A DNA stretch of 64,000 nt from an uncultured Helicobacteraceae bacterium (GTDB taxonomy: Bacteria; Campylobacterota; Campylobacteria; Campylobacterales; Helicobacteraceae). The stretch lies in NCBI GenBank assembly GCA_947588965.1, contig CANQAN010000009.1, forward strand, positions 16,895 through 80,894, in the 5' to 3' direction. The translations under genes and the position numbers were made by a program. Positions 1 to 8,447 of the stretch are shown piece by piece (within the stretch, counting starts at the first letter, position 1; each line of letters starts with the position of its first letter). The notes under the pieces are model-generated. The model saw nothing but the letters and a program-made list of their open reading frames with translations, searched no databases and was not told the DNA's origin.

Positions 1-1
1 A

Positions 2-817
2 CAAGAATTTTTATATTTAGCAATGGTGGAATCAGGCTTTTCTCTCAAAGCAAAATCAAGAAAACGTGCCACGGGAATGTGGCAGTTTATGCCAAAAACC
101 GCGAAGTCCCTAGGATTATCCATCAATGCACAAATTGATGAAAGAAAAGATCCGATTAAATCCACACAAGCAGCCATCACCTATCTGAAATCTCTCAAGT
201 CGCTATTTGGCAAATGGTATCTTGCGGCCATTGCTTATAATTGCGGTGATGGTCGTTTGAAAAAGGCGATTGAGGAAGCGGGGAGCGATTCGTTGAGTGT
301 TTTGCTTGATCCCGATGAAAAGTATATTCCCCTTGAGAGCCGTATGTATATACGTAAGATTCTCTCCGTTTCTCTATTATTCCATAATGTCAGCACCTTA
401 AAAATCAATGATTATGATTATTTCCTAAATCGTGGGGCAAACTCCCTGCTTGCGACAATAGAAGTTCCACCGGCAACTCCACTCAGTCAAGTTGCTTCAA
501 AAGTGGGCATAAGTTTGGGAGAATTAAAGAGCTATAATCCGCAGTTTAAACGTTCTTTGACACCGAGTTATGCAGGAACTTATAGTGTGTATATCCCCTA
601 TCAATTCTTGGCTCATTATAAGGAGAGTCTGCAAAATCAAGGGCATCTTAAATCAAAGTCTTATCTCGTACATCGTGTGCGCAAGGGCGATACAATCCAT
701 TCTATCGCGAAGCATTATGGTATTTCAAGCCAACAAATTGCACAGCACAATGGAATCAAAAACGCACGTACACTCTCTATTAATCAAGAAATTGTGATTC
801 CGCTCAATAAGGGCTAG
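2..817 (+). CDS. mltD: Membrane-bound lytic murein transglycosylase D-like (5' truncated by window edge)
   Basis: The frame is open from the first bases of the window, so the true start lies upstream. The visible part begins inside the SLT transglycosylase domain (EFLYLAMVESGF; the Glu of VESGF is the expected catalytic acid), followed by GMWQFMP and the AYNCGDGRL motif typical of the family. About residues 145-185 form a degenerate LysM-like segment and the last 50 residues a clear LysM domain (VRKGDTIHSIAKHYG). It cleaves peptidoglycan glycan strands in the periplasm. The stop is 3 bases before rlpA, another peptidoglycan-processing gene, suggesting co-transcription. Confidence 0.9.
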   Translation, partial: QEFLYLAMVESGFSLKAKSRKRATGMWQFMPKTAKSLGLSINAQIDERKDPIKSTQAAITYLKSLKSLFGKWYLAAIAYNCGDGRLKKAIEEAGSDSLSVLLDPDEKYIPLESRMYIRKILSVSLLFHNVSTLKINDYDYFLNRGANSLLATIEVPPATPLSQVASKVGISLGELKSYNPQFKRSLTPSYAGTYSVYIPYQFLAHYKESLQNQGHLKSKSYLVHRVRKGDTIHSIAKHYGISSQQIAQHNGIKNARTLSINQEIVIPLNKG

Positions 818-820
818 AGC

Positions 821-1624
821 GTGAGAAAAGTCCATAAGATTCTTGGCGGTTTTGTCCTTGTAGCCCTATTTCTTGTCGGATGTGGGCAGAAGGGAACAAA
901 CATTACTTATAATCCTAAAAACTATGGACAAATGAATAATAGCGCACAATCTCAAAAAGCGACAATGCGTCCCTATCAAGTCAATGGTAAGTGGTATTAT
1001 CCGACAACCGTGACGCTAGGGCAGACTTATGATGGAATCGCAAGTTGGTATGGACCGAAGTTTCATGGCAAAAAAACTTCCAATGGAGAAACTTACAATA
1101 TGTATGCGCACACCGCTGCGCACAAGACATTGCCCATGAACACCATTGTGCGCGTGACAAATAAAGAAAACAGCAAGACAACCATTGTGCGCATTAACGA
1201 CAGGGGTCCCTTTGTCGCGGGACGCATTATTGATTTGTCAAAAGCTGCCGCAGATGAGATTGGAATGTCAGGAATTGCACACGTTAAAATTGAGGTGATC
1301 GGGTTTAATGGCACGATTTCTAATGCCATGCCACTCAATCAAGAAGTCTTTGCACGTAGTGAATATAAGGTTGCTAACACACAGCAGAGTGTGCAACTTT
1401 CAAAATTCCTTGTTCAAATTGGTGCATTCAGAAAACAAGAGGGTGCAAAGACATTTCAAAAAGAACATGCAAACATCAAGGGCTATTCTACGGTCATAAA
1501 AGAATACATTTTAGATGATGCCCCCATTTATCGCGTGATGCTCACGGGATTTCAGAGCGAAGAGGAAGCGCGAGACATCATTTCTTCTTTGAAAATTTCT
1601 GGTGCTTTTATCACCACAGAGTAG
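821..1624 (+). CDS. rlpA: Septal ring lytic transglycosylase RlpA family lipoprotein
   Basis: The GTG-started, 267-residue product opens with a lipoprotein signal (hydrophobic stretch ending LFLVGC, the Cys being the likely lipidation site at residue 21). Residues about 65-165 form the double-psi beta-barrel of RlpA (ASWYGPKFHGKKTSNGE, then VRINDRGPF and GRIIDLSKAAA). The C-terminal 75 residues look like a SPOR domain (FLVQIGAFRKQEGA...), which binds denuded glycan at septa. It follows the MltD-like gene by 3 bases and precedes hisB by 9. Family assignment is firm; whether it has transglycosylase activity here is inferred from family members. Confidence 0.93.
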   Translation: MRKVHKILGGFVLVALFLVGCGQKGTNITYNPKNYGQMNNSAQSQKATMRPYQVNGKWYYPTTVTLGQTYDGIASWYGPKFHGKKTSNGETYNMYAHTAAHKTLPMNTIVRVTNKENSKTTIVRINDRGPFVAGRIIDLSKAAADEIGMSGIAHVKIEVIGFNGTISNAMPLNQEVFARSEYKVANTQQSVQLSKFLVQIGAFRKQEGAKTFQKEHANIKGYSTVIKEYILDDAPIYRVMLTGFQSEEEARDIISSLKISGAFITTE

Positions 1625-1633
1625 GTTAGAACT

Positions 1634-2209
1634 ATGGAAACATTGACGCGCAACACAAAAGAAACGCAAATCACAGCTTCCCTTGAAGTCTATGGGAGTG
1701 GAATCGCAGAGATCACAACGGGGATAGGTTTTTTTAATCACATGTTAGAATCCCTTTGCAAACATGCCAATTGGAATCTTAAACTTGAATGCAAAGGGGA
1801 TTTGGATGTGGATTGCCACCACAGTGTTGAGGATTGTGGAATTGTCATTGGCAGTTTGCTAAGGAATGCGCTGTTTCCGATTCAGAAAATAGAGCGTTTT
1901 GGAAATGCTGCGATTGTTATGGATGAGGCTTGTGTGGAGTGCGATTTGGATCTCAGCAATCGTCCCTTTTTGGTCTTTATGCTTGAAGACATAGAGGGAA
2001 AAGTGGGAGAGCTTGATTGTGAGTTGGTTGAAGAATTTTTCCGCGCCCTTGTTGTGAATGCTGGAATCTCTGCACATATTGTTGCTAAAAGAGGAAAAAA
2101 CAAGCATCACATCATAGAGGCTGCTTTCAAGTCTTTTGCCGTTGCGATGCGTCGTGCATGTGCGCAAAATGACAAGCTTGGAATCCCTAGTACAAAGGGC
2201 GTGTTGTGA
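1634..2209 (+). CDS. hisB: Imidazoleglycerol-phosphate dehydratase
   Basis: The 191-residue protein is a monofunctional HisB that dehydrates imidazole-glycerol phosphate to imidazole-acetol phosphate in histidine synthesis. Seen motifs are GIGFFNHML near residue 36, the metal-binding DVDCHHSVEDCG near 60-70, and KHHIIEAAFK near 155, the second His-rich metal site. Length is normal for the stand-alone enzyme. It sits in an envelope operon, away from other his genes, and its TGA overlaps the GTG of kdsC (GTGA). As I recall, H. pylori cannot make histidine, so this gene points to a different Helicobacter lineage. Confidence 0.95.
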   Translation: METLTRNTKETQITASLEVYGSGIAEITTGIGFFNHMLESLCKHANWNLKLECKGDLDVDCHHSVEDCGIVIGSLLRNALFPIQKIERFGNAAIVMDEACVECDLDLSNRPFLVFMLEDIEGKVGELDCELVEEFFRALVVNAGISAHIVAKRGKNKHHIIEAAFKSFAVAMRRACAQNDKLGIPSTKGVL

Positions 2210-2700
2210 TTAAGCTCATTGTGTTGGATGTCGATGGGACACTTAGTGATGGGAGTGTCATCTATAGTGATAGTGGAGAGGAGATTAAGTCCTTTAATGT
2301 CAAAGACGGATTAGGAATTGCGGCTTGGATTCGGCTTGGGAGAGAGGTTGCGATTCTCACAGGGAGAGAGTCTAAGCTTCTAGAAAAACGCGCAGAGGAG
2401 TTGAAAATTACGTATCTTAGACAGGGTGTTGAGGATAAATTAAAAGCCCTAGAGGAGATATTGGAATCCTCTAAAATAGCGCTTAACGAAGTTGCTGCAA
2501 TTGGCGATGATTTGAATGATTTAAAATTATTGCGCCATGTTAAGATGTCCTTTGCACCTAGAGATGCTGCCAAAAAGGTACGCAAAAACGTCACAAAGGT
2601 ACTTAAAAAGAAAGGGGGCAGGGGGGCGGTACGTGAAATGATTGATAAAATCATCAAAAAAGAATATTTGAGAGCTAAGATGTATGAGATCTTTTTTTAA
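2206..2700 (+). CDS. kdsC: 3-deoxy-D-manno-octulosonate 8-phosphate phosphatase (KdsC), HAD family
   Basis: The 164-residue product starts with the HAD motif I (LIVLDVDGTLSDG, nucleophile and acid/base Asp near residues 8 and 10), then motif II (VAILTGRES) and motif IV (AAIGDDLNDLKLL). This is the cap-less KdsC type that removes phosphate from KDO-8-P before CMP-KDO formation for the LPS inner core. The start is GTG overlapping the hisB stop. The 3' end overlaps lptC by 17 bases. Position next to lptC and lptA is the conserved LPS-assembly context. The tail after about residue 150 is basic. Confidence 0.93.
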   Translation: MIKLIVLDVDGTLSDGSVIYSDSGEEIKSFNVKDGLGIAAWIRLGREVAILTGRESKLLEKRAEELKITYLRQGVEDKLKALEEILESSKIALNEVAAIGDDLNDLKLLRHVKMSFAPRDAAKKVRKNVTKVLKKKGGRGAVREMIDKIIKKEYLRAKMYEIFF

Positions 2701-3232
2701 AAACATTCATTTTGTCTCATTGTTTTTCATTGCGCTCTGCTTTTTTAGTATTGCTATGACCTTTATTTTGGGGAGTTATCGGCTTAAAAGTGCAGAATCT
2801 CTAAAGAATGTTTCGCGCTTTGAAGTTTGGGATTTTAAATATTTTAAAATCACGCAAAAGGGCGTTTATACCATTGCAAACGGGAAAAAAGCGCGTGAAA
2901 ATGAGCGCAGAGAAAATGAGATCGAGCAGTTGGATGTGAGCAACTACACACAATCAGAGTCGCGTCCCTTTGTCGCAGAGCATTTGAGGGCGGACTTTGC
3001 ACTCTATGATAACCAAAACATCTTTTTCCCACAGGGTGTGCATTATGAGAGGGATGCCATGCGCTTTTGGAGCCAAGAAGCCATGTATAATCCGAATCTA
3101 AAGGCACTAGAGGGTTTTGGGGAATTTGTTATTTTGGAGAACAATTACAAAATTCGTGGCAATAATATCGCCTATAAAGATGGCAAAATCACCGCAAAAG
3201 ACATTCACGGAATTCTTAAGGAAAGACCATGA
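2684..3232 (+). CDS. lptC: LPS export protein LptC-like
   Basis: A short N-terminal cytoplasmic stretch is followed by one transmembrane segment at about residues 8-30 and a periplasmic beta-rich region. The layout, 182-residue length, and place between kdsC and lptA identify it as the LptC bridge component that hands LPS from the LptBFG ABC transporter to LptA. The sequence itself is weakly conserved, so context carries part of the call. It starts inside kdsC and its TGA overlaps the lptA ATG (ATGA). Confidence 0.8.
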   Translation: MRSFFKNIHFVSLFFIALCFFSIAMTFILGSYRLKSAESLKNVSRFEVWDFKYFKITQKGVYTIANGKKARENERRENEIEQLDVSNYTQSESRPFVAEHLRADFALYDNQNIFFPQGVHYERDAMRFWSQEAMYNPNLKALEGFGEFVILENNYKIRGNNIAYKDGKITAKDIHGILKERP

Positions 3233-3720
3233 GAATTTTGTTTTGTCTCTTGTGCGTCCTTTTTTGTGCTTTTGCAAATGAAGTCAATGAGATTGAAGTG
3301 AGGGCTAAGGAGTTTATCGGCGATGAGAAAAAGAAAATCACGCAACTCAAGGGAAATGTAGAGATTCTACGTGCGACAGATAAATTGAGAGCCGATGAAG
3401 CCTTTGTTTATTTGGATTCAAACAACAGACCCGACAAGATGAAAGCCGTTGGGAATGTGCATTTTTGGCTCACTCTCAAAGATGGTCGCCAGATTGAGGG
3501 AGAGTCCAAAGAAGCGCTCTATCTGCCAAGCACACAGGAGTATCAGATTCTAGGAAATGCGACAGTTAAGGAGTTGGGTAAAAGTAATGTCATACGCGGT
3601 GATAAAATCATTGTGCGCCACAAAGATGGCTTTATTAATGTCGTTGGGAATGAAGACAAGCCTGCACGACTTATTTTTAAGCTTGAAAAGGGACAAGAAA
3701 TAAAAAGGAGCAAAAAATGA
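3229..3720 (+). CDS. lptA: LPS transport periplasmic protein LptA
   Basis: The protein has a signal peptide (about residues 1-16, ending CAFA) and an OstA/LptA beta-jellyroll: repeated patterns such as GNVEILRATDKLRADEAFVYLD, and GNVHFWLTLKDGRQIEGESK, then NVIRGDKIIVRHKDG. It forms the periplasmic bridge that carries LPS to LptDE. At 163 residues it has ordinary length. It is coupled by 4-base overlaps to lptC upstream and engB downstream. I am confident of the family; lptD and lptB are not in this window. Confidence 0.9.
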   Translation: MRILFCLLCVLFCAFANEVNEIEVRAKEFIGDEKKKITQLKGNVEILRATDKLRADEAFVYLDSNNRPDKMKAVGNVHFWLTLKDGRQIEGESKEALYLPSTQEYQILGNATVKELGKSNVIRGDKIIVRHKDGFINVVGNEDKPARLIFKLEKGQEIKRSKK

Positions 3721-4379
3721 GCACTTTTAGATTAAAGAGTGCGCATTTTCTAACATCTGCGCAAAATCTTTCGCAATGTCCGCCTCCTATCATATCTGAA
3801 GTCGCATTTCTGGGACGTAGCAATGTGGGAAAAAGCACTCTTATCAATCTTTTGTGTCATCAAAAGCAACTTGCAAAAAGCTCTCAAACGCCGGGCAAAA
3901 CGCAGTTGATTAATTTCTTTTTGACGCAATGGTATTCTCATAAAAAGCAAGAAACTAGAGATTCTAAAGTCTCTAAGGATAAAGAATCTGCAGAGCTTTT
4001 GAAAGTCATTTTTGTGGATTTGCCGGGCTTTGGCTATGCGAAAGTCTCTAAGGAGCAAAAAGAACTTTGGAATCATAATTTGGTGGAATTTTTGCAAAAG
4101 CGCGATTGCATAAGGCTTTTTGTCCATTTGGTTGATAGTCGCCATCCATATTTGGAGATTGATGAGAGTCTTATTGTATTTCTTGAGCGATTTTTGCGTG
4201 AAGATCAACGTCTTTTGCGCATTTTTACGAAGTTTGATAAACTCAATGCCAACGAGCAAGCGCTTCTAAAGAGAAGCTTTCCCAAAGCCCTGTTTTCTAG
4301 TGCGCTAAAGAGGCAAAACACAGAAAAAATTGCCAATTGCATTCTTGCAAACACTTTAGGAAGTGAGGAGTTGCGATGA
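3717..4379 (+). CDS. engB: Ribosome biogenesis GTPase EngB/YsxC
   Basis: All G motifs of the TrmE-Era-EngA-EngB family are visible: G1 GRSNVGKST near residue 33, G2 TPGKTQ near 58, G3 DLPGFGYAK near 101, G4 TKFDK, and G5-like FSSAL near the end. It acts in 50S subunit assembly. At 220 residues it is slightly long because of a charged insertion (about residues 74-95, rich in Lys, Glu and Ser) between G2 and G3. It overlaps both neighbours by 4 bases (ATGA), so translation is probably coupled within the operon. Confidence 0.95.
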   Translation: MSTFRLKSAHFLTSAQNLSQCPPPIISEVAFLGRSNVGKSTLINLLCHQKQLAKSSQTPGKTQLINFFLTQWYSHKKQETRDSKVSKDKESAELLKVIFVDLPGFGYAKVSKEQKELWNHNLVEFLQKRDCIRLFVHLVDSRHPYLEIDESLIVFLERFLREDQRLLRIFTKFDKLNANEQALLKRSFPKALFSSALKRQNTEKIANCILANTLGSEELR

Positions 4380-4909
4380 TTGTGATTCCACCGAAGCTAG
4401 AGGATATTGTAAAAATGCGCGAAATTGTGCGTCCTCAAGTGGAGCTTGGCGTGATTTTGGATCGCAGTGTTGAGGTGATGGCAAATATGATTCGCTCCTA
4501 TCGCATCGCATGGGAGGAAGAATCCGTGCTTTTGGATTTGAAGCGCGGAGGCTCTAAGGTAAGCTTAGAATCGCGTCCCTTAGAGAGTTTTCAGAATCCT
4601 ATAATGCTGGGATTTTGTGCATTACACATTCATTCATTGACTTTAGCAGAGATTCGAAGTTTGATTGTGATTGAAGAGGCGCGAAATTTAGGTGTTGCGA
4701 GTTGTTTGATTTCAAATTGTGAGCAGGAGGGTCAAATTTTAGGTATAAAAGAGATTTTAGTTTTAACTTATCAGCGCTTCTTGTTTGAGAAATTGGGTTT
4801 CACAGAAATCAGTAAAGACAAGATTCCAAATCAAAAAATATGGGCAGATTGTATCCTATGCAAACATTTTCCACAATGCGACGAAATAGCACTCATCAAA
4901 GTTCTTTAA
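4376..4909 (+). CDS. GNAT N-acetyltransferase, short ArgA-type (putative N-acetylglutamate synthase)
   Basis: The 177-residue protein has a GNAT fold: a central SLIVIEEARNLGVASCLI segment with the acetyl-CoA loop, LTYQRFLFEKLGF near 130-145, and a C-terminal KIWADCILCKHFPQCDE motif with three Cys. That Cys-rich tail is characteristic, as I recall, of a short class of acetylglutamate synthases found where classical ArgA is absent. If right, it acetylates glutamate at the first step of arginine synthesis. It is coupled to engB by ATGA and its 3' end overlaps the next small membrane gene. Other GNAT substrates cannot be excluded. Confidence 0.6.
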   Translation: MIVIPPKLEDIVKMREIVRPQVELGVILDRSVEVMANMIRSYRIAWEEESVLLDLKRGGSKVSLESRPLESFQNPIMLGFCALHIHSLTLAEIRSLIVIEEARNLGVASCLISNCEQEGQILGIKEILVLTYQRFLFEKLGFTEISKDKIPNQKIWADCILCKHFPQCDEIALIKVL

Positions 4910-5343
4910 GAATCTTTTTCTTCAGTCTTTTTTGTGTCTTTTATTTTTCTTGTGCGGATATTTATGTATTCTTGCCTCCGCTTTTTGGAGCACTCTATGT
5001 CATTGCACAAGAGAAATACGAGGCGGAATCTTATGAGGTGTTTTATTTCTTTGTTCCTCTTTTGCTTTATTTTGAAGCAAACAAGGGATTGCCACTTTCA
5101 AGTACACTCTTGTTTTTGGCATTTTCTTTTAAGATAATTTTACCGCAGTTTCGCAAGTTTTTTGGATACTCTAAGACATTCATTCCGCTCTTTGTATTTT
5201 ATGCGTATTTTGGTTATTTTGTGTTTTTGGCAATTTTTGCTCTTTTGTTTGATGTGAGGGGCTTTGAATTTTCTTGGTTGTTGTTCTTTTATTGTGTGAT
5301 TGAGAGTATTTTAGTTCTACCTTTAGTGTGGTTTTTCCGATGA
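4876..5343 (+). CDS. Small polytopic membrane protein upstream of PBP2 (MreD-like by position)
   Basis: About 155 residues with four or five hydrophobic segments rich in Phe and Leu and almost no polar motif. It lies between the ArgA-type gene, which it overlaps, and mrdA, whose ATG overlaps its stop. Rod-complex genes often place MreD just before PBP2, and a small membrane protein occupies this place in H. pylori, so an MreD-like role is a reasonable inference from position only. The start is uncertain: ATG codons at 4840, 4858 and 4876 are all possible and none has a clear ribosome binding site. Confidence 0.6.
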   Translation: MRRNSTHQSSLRIFFFSLFCVFYFSCADIYVFLPPLFGALYVIAQEKYEAESYEVFYFFVPLLLYFEANKGLPLSSTLLFLAFSFKIILPQFRKFFGYSKTFIPLFVFYAYFGYFVFLAIFALLFDVRGFEFSWLLFFYCVIESILVLPLVWFFR

Positions 5344-7199
5344 ATAAGCGCATTGTATTGATTTTTGGTTTTTTTGTTGTCTTTTGGCTTGTGCTTGTGG
5401 TGAGAATCTTTATCATAAGCGTGATTGATAGTGAGGATTTAGAGAGTCAAGCCCTCAAAAACATTCTCCAAAAAGAGCCTATTGTGCCAATCCGTGGGCA
5501 GATTATAGACAGAAATGGTGAGCCACTTGCGACAAACACAGTGGGCTTTAATATCGCCTTGCCCCCACATTTATCACATCAGGCAAAAATGCCTATTCTA
5601 AGGCAAGAAGTGCAGAATCTTTTGAAATTTTTCCCCCATCACACAGAAGAGGATTTGATAAACGGTTACAAAAAGAAAGACTCTCCCTATAATCACGAAT
5701 ACATCCCGGTTATTGAATTTGTGGATTATGAAACGCTTTTGAGAATCTATCCACAGCTCATTCAAAATGACGCTTTGCGGATTGTTCCCTTAGCGCGGAG
5801 ATTCTATCCTAATGAAACTTCCGCATCACATGTGATTGGTTATGTCAGTCGTGCCAATCAACAAGACATCACCAATCAGCCGATTGCAAAATGGACAGGA
5901 AATATCGGAAAAGAGGGCTTAGAGAGAGAATATGACGAATTCTTGCAAGGAGAGGTTGGTACAAGAACTGCAAAGGTTACAGCGCTCAATCAAGAAATTG
6001 AAGTGGTTTCTTATGAGGAGGCTATTGAAAATCACCATTTAACAACGACATTAGATGTGAGAATCCAGCGCGCAATGGATGAGATATTCGCAGACAAGAA
6101 TGGTGCGGCTGTGATTATGGATGCAAACAATGGCGAGATTCTTGCTGCAGGGAGTTATCCCGAATACAATCTCAATCATTTCATCGGCGGCATCTCTCAT
6201 GAGAATTGGAGTGCCTTACGCGAAAGCCCCTATAAGCCACTTATTAATAAAATTATTAATGGGTTGTATCCGCCCGGATCTGTTGTGAAAATGGGCATGG
6301 GTTTAGCTTTCTTAGAACATACGGGGATTAATGAAAAAACAGAGCTTAAAACACCGCCTTTTATTGAGCTTGGAGACAGAAAATTCCGCGATTGGAAGAA
6401 GGAAGGGCATGGAAGCGCGGATTTATACAAGGCTATCAAACGTAGCGTGGATGTGTATTTCTACACACTTGCGCTTAACACAGACTTTGAAAAAATCGCA
6501 GATGTGCTAAAAAAAATGGGCTTAGGGCAAAAAACGGGCGTGGATTTACCCAATGAATTCGTAGGAATCGTACCATCGCCAAAGCTCAAGAAAACGCGCT
6601 ACAAGCAGGATTGGTATGCGGGAGATAGCGTTGTGAGCTCTATTGGGCAGGGATTGTTTCTGACAACCCCCATGCAGATTGCAAATTACACCGCACTCAT
6701 TGCAAGCGGGAAGCTTCCGATTCCACATTTTGCAAAGAAAATCGGAGAAGAGGAGGTTGCAAAAGAGCCAAGAGATGTTTTGAATGAATTTGAAAAGAGC
6801 AAGTTAGCGGTCTTGCGCGAGGGAATGCGCCAAGTCTGTAGTGAAGTGGGGGGGACGGCGAACTATGCGACACGAGAGTCTAGAGCTTACCTTGCTTGTA
6901 AGACGGGAACTGCACAAGTTGTCGGAATCTCTCAAGAGGATAAGGCACGTATCAAAGAGTCTGATATGGACTATTTTCATCGCTCTCAAGCGTGGATTAC
7001 GGGATTTTTACCCGCAGATGATCCGCGCTATGTGATTACGGTTATGGTTGAGCATGGGGGAAGCGGTAGTGGCACGGGCGGTCCTGTGTTGGCAAGATTG
7101 GCTAATACGCTTGTGGATTTAGGATATGTGAAGTCTAACAGAAAAGATGCTAGAAGCGCAAACAACGCGGATTTGGAATTTGAATCTCAAGCGGAATAA
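5340..7199 (+). CDS. mrdA: Penicillin-binding protein 2 (elongasome transpeptidase)
   Basis: The protein has one N-terminal membrane anchor (residues about 5-28), a PBP dimerisation domain (IIDRNGEPLATN near 60, RFYPNETSASHVIGY near 160), and a transpeptidase domain with SVVK as the acyl-Ser motif near residue 315, SVD near 368 and KTG near 520. It cross-links peptidoglycan during lateral growth with RodA. I chose ATG 5340, which forms an ATGA overlap with the previous gene, over the GTG four codons upstream. The stop lies 9 bases before coaBC. About 619 residues is normal for PBP2. Confidence 0.94.
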   Translation: MNKRIVLIFGFFVVFWLVLVVRIFIISVIDSEDLESQALKNILQKEPIVPIRGQIIDRNGEPLATNTVGFNIALPPHLSHQAKMPILRQEVQNLLKFFPHHTEEDLINGYKKKDSPYNHEYIPVIEFVDYETLLRIYPQLIQNDALRIVPLARRFYPNETSASHVIGYVSRANQQDITNQPIAKWTGNIGKEGLEREYDEFLQGEVGTRTAKVTALNQEIEVVSYEEAIENHHLTTTLDVRIQRAMDEIFADKNGAAVIMDANNGEILAAGSYPEYNLNHFIGGISHENWSALRESPYKPLINKIINGLYPPGSVVKMGMGLAFLEHTGINEKTELKTPPFIELGDRKFRDWKKEGHGSADLYKAIKRSVDVYFYTLALNTDFEKIADVLKKMGLGQKTGVDLPNEFVGIVPSPKLKKTRYKQDWYAGDSVVSSIGQGLFLTTPMQIANYTALIASGKLPIPHFAKKIGEEEVAKEPRDVLNEFEKSKLAVLREGMRQVCSEVGGTANYATRESRAYLACKTGTAQVVGISQEDKARIKESDMDYFHRSQAWITGFLPADDPRYVITVMVEHGGSGSGTGGPVLARLANTLVDLGYVKSNRKDARSANNADLEFESQAE

Positions 7200-7208
7200 A
7201 GGATTTTA

Positions 7209-8447
7209 ATGCAAGAAACAGTGCGCTCTCTACCCCAGCTCTTAAAAGGAAGGAGAATCATACTTGGTGTTTGTGGAAGTGTCGCAATCTATAAATCTTT
7301 AGAGATTTTGAGAATCCTGCAAAAGTGGGGAGCCGATGTACGCGTAGTTATGAGCAAGGGCGCACAAGAGTTTATCACTCCTTTGCTGTTTGAATCCCTC
7401 TCACATCATCAAGTCTTAAGGGCAGAATCGCAAAGCTGGAGTGAGAATCCACACAATCACATTGAGATTGCAAATTGGGGAGAATTGTTTCTTGTCGCAC
7501 CTTGTAGTGCAAACACCCTTAATAAAATCGCACATGGAATCGCGGATAATGTCTTGTTGGAGAGTTTTTTAGCCTTTGATGGTAAGAAAATTATCGCCCC
7601 CTCTGCAAACACAAAAATGCTAGAAAATCCCGCAAGTGTAGAGTCTCTAAGGATTTTGGAGCAAAGGGATATTTTAGTAATCCAAACACAAAGCAAAGAA
7701 CTTGCGTGTGGAAGTGTCGGAAATGGTGCGCTTGCAGAGCCTTTAGAAATTGCCTTTGAAGTGGTACGCACCTTTTTGCAAGAATCTTTTTGGTTGGGAA
7801 AAAGTTTGTGTGTGAGTGGGGGTGGAAGCAGTGAGGCGCTTGATTCTGTGCGTTTTCTCTCTAATTTTTCTAGCGGGAAAATGGGTGCAAGTTTGGCGCT
7901 TGGCGCGTATTTCTTAGGGGCACAAGTGTGTTTTATCACCTCTCAAATGCCTTTTATTCTTCCCTTAGGAATCAAAATTCAACGCGTAGAATCCACGCAA
8001 GAGTATTTTGAAGCGATTCAACATTGGCAAAATGCACAAACACAGCTTAAGGATTCTTATTTGTTCATGGCAGCAGCCATTAGTGATTATGTCCCAAAGA
8101 ATCCCTTAAAAAAAAGCGAACAAAAGAAATTCAAAAAGAGTGAAATAGGCGCAGAGTGGAATCTTGCATTACGTGAGAATCTTGATATTTTAGCGACCAT
8201 CTCAAAGGAACAAAAAACCATAGGATTTAAGTTGGAATCGCAAAATGGCATAGAGAGCGCAAAGAGTGCGCTAAGGGCTAAGAATCTCCATGCAATCTGT
8301 CTCAATACGATTTCAGAAGCACACAACCCCCTATCATCACAAAACAATCAAGTCTTTTGGATTCAGCCTAAACTTGTTAAAGATCTAGGAATGTGTGATA
8401 AGTTCAGTCTTGCTTTGAAAATCTTGCAACAGGCTAAAGAGCTATGA
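7209..8447 (+). CDS. coaBC: Bifunctional phosphopantothenoylcysteine decarboxylase / phosphopantothenate-cysteine ligase
   Basis: The N-terminal half is the flavin-dependent CoaC decarboxylase: GVCGSVAIYKS near residue 20, the LVAPCSANTLNKIAHG flavin site, PSANTKML, and the ELACGSVGNGALAEP loop carrying the catalytic Cys. The C-terminal half is the CTP-dependent CoaB ligase (SGGGSSEALDSVRFLSN, SSGKMGASLA, MAAAISDY). Together they make 4'-phosphopantetheine for coenzyme A. AGGA lies upstream of the ATG. The stop overlaps the ATG of the next gene. Confidence 0.94.
   Translation: MQETVRSLPQLLKGRRIILGVCGSVAIYKSLEILRILQKWGADVRVVMSKGAQEFITPLLFESLSHHQVLRAESQSWSENPHNHIEIANWGELFLVAPCSANTLNKIAHGIADNVLLESFLAFDGKKIIAPSANTKMLENPASVESLRILEQRDILVIQTQSKELACGSVGNGALAEPLEIAFEVVRTFLQESFWLGKSLCVSGGGSSEALDSVRFLSNFSSGKMGASLALGAYFLGAQVCFITSQMPFILPLGIKIQRVESTQEYFEAIQHWQNAQTQLKDSYLFMAAAISDYVPKNPLKKSEQKKFKKSEIGAEWNLALRENLDILATISKEQKTIGFKLESQNGIESAKSALRAKNLHAICLNTISEAHNPLSSQNNQVFWIQPKLVKDLGMCDKFSLALKILQQAKEL

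Noticed and set aside
4840..4876. Upstream ATGs of the small membrane protein as the true start
   Set aside because: Neither ATG 4840 nor 4858 has a clear ribosome binding site and both extend further into the acetyltransferase gene; the later one is kept with low certainty.
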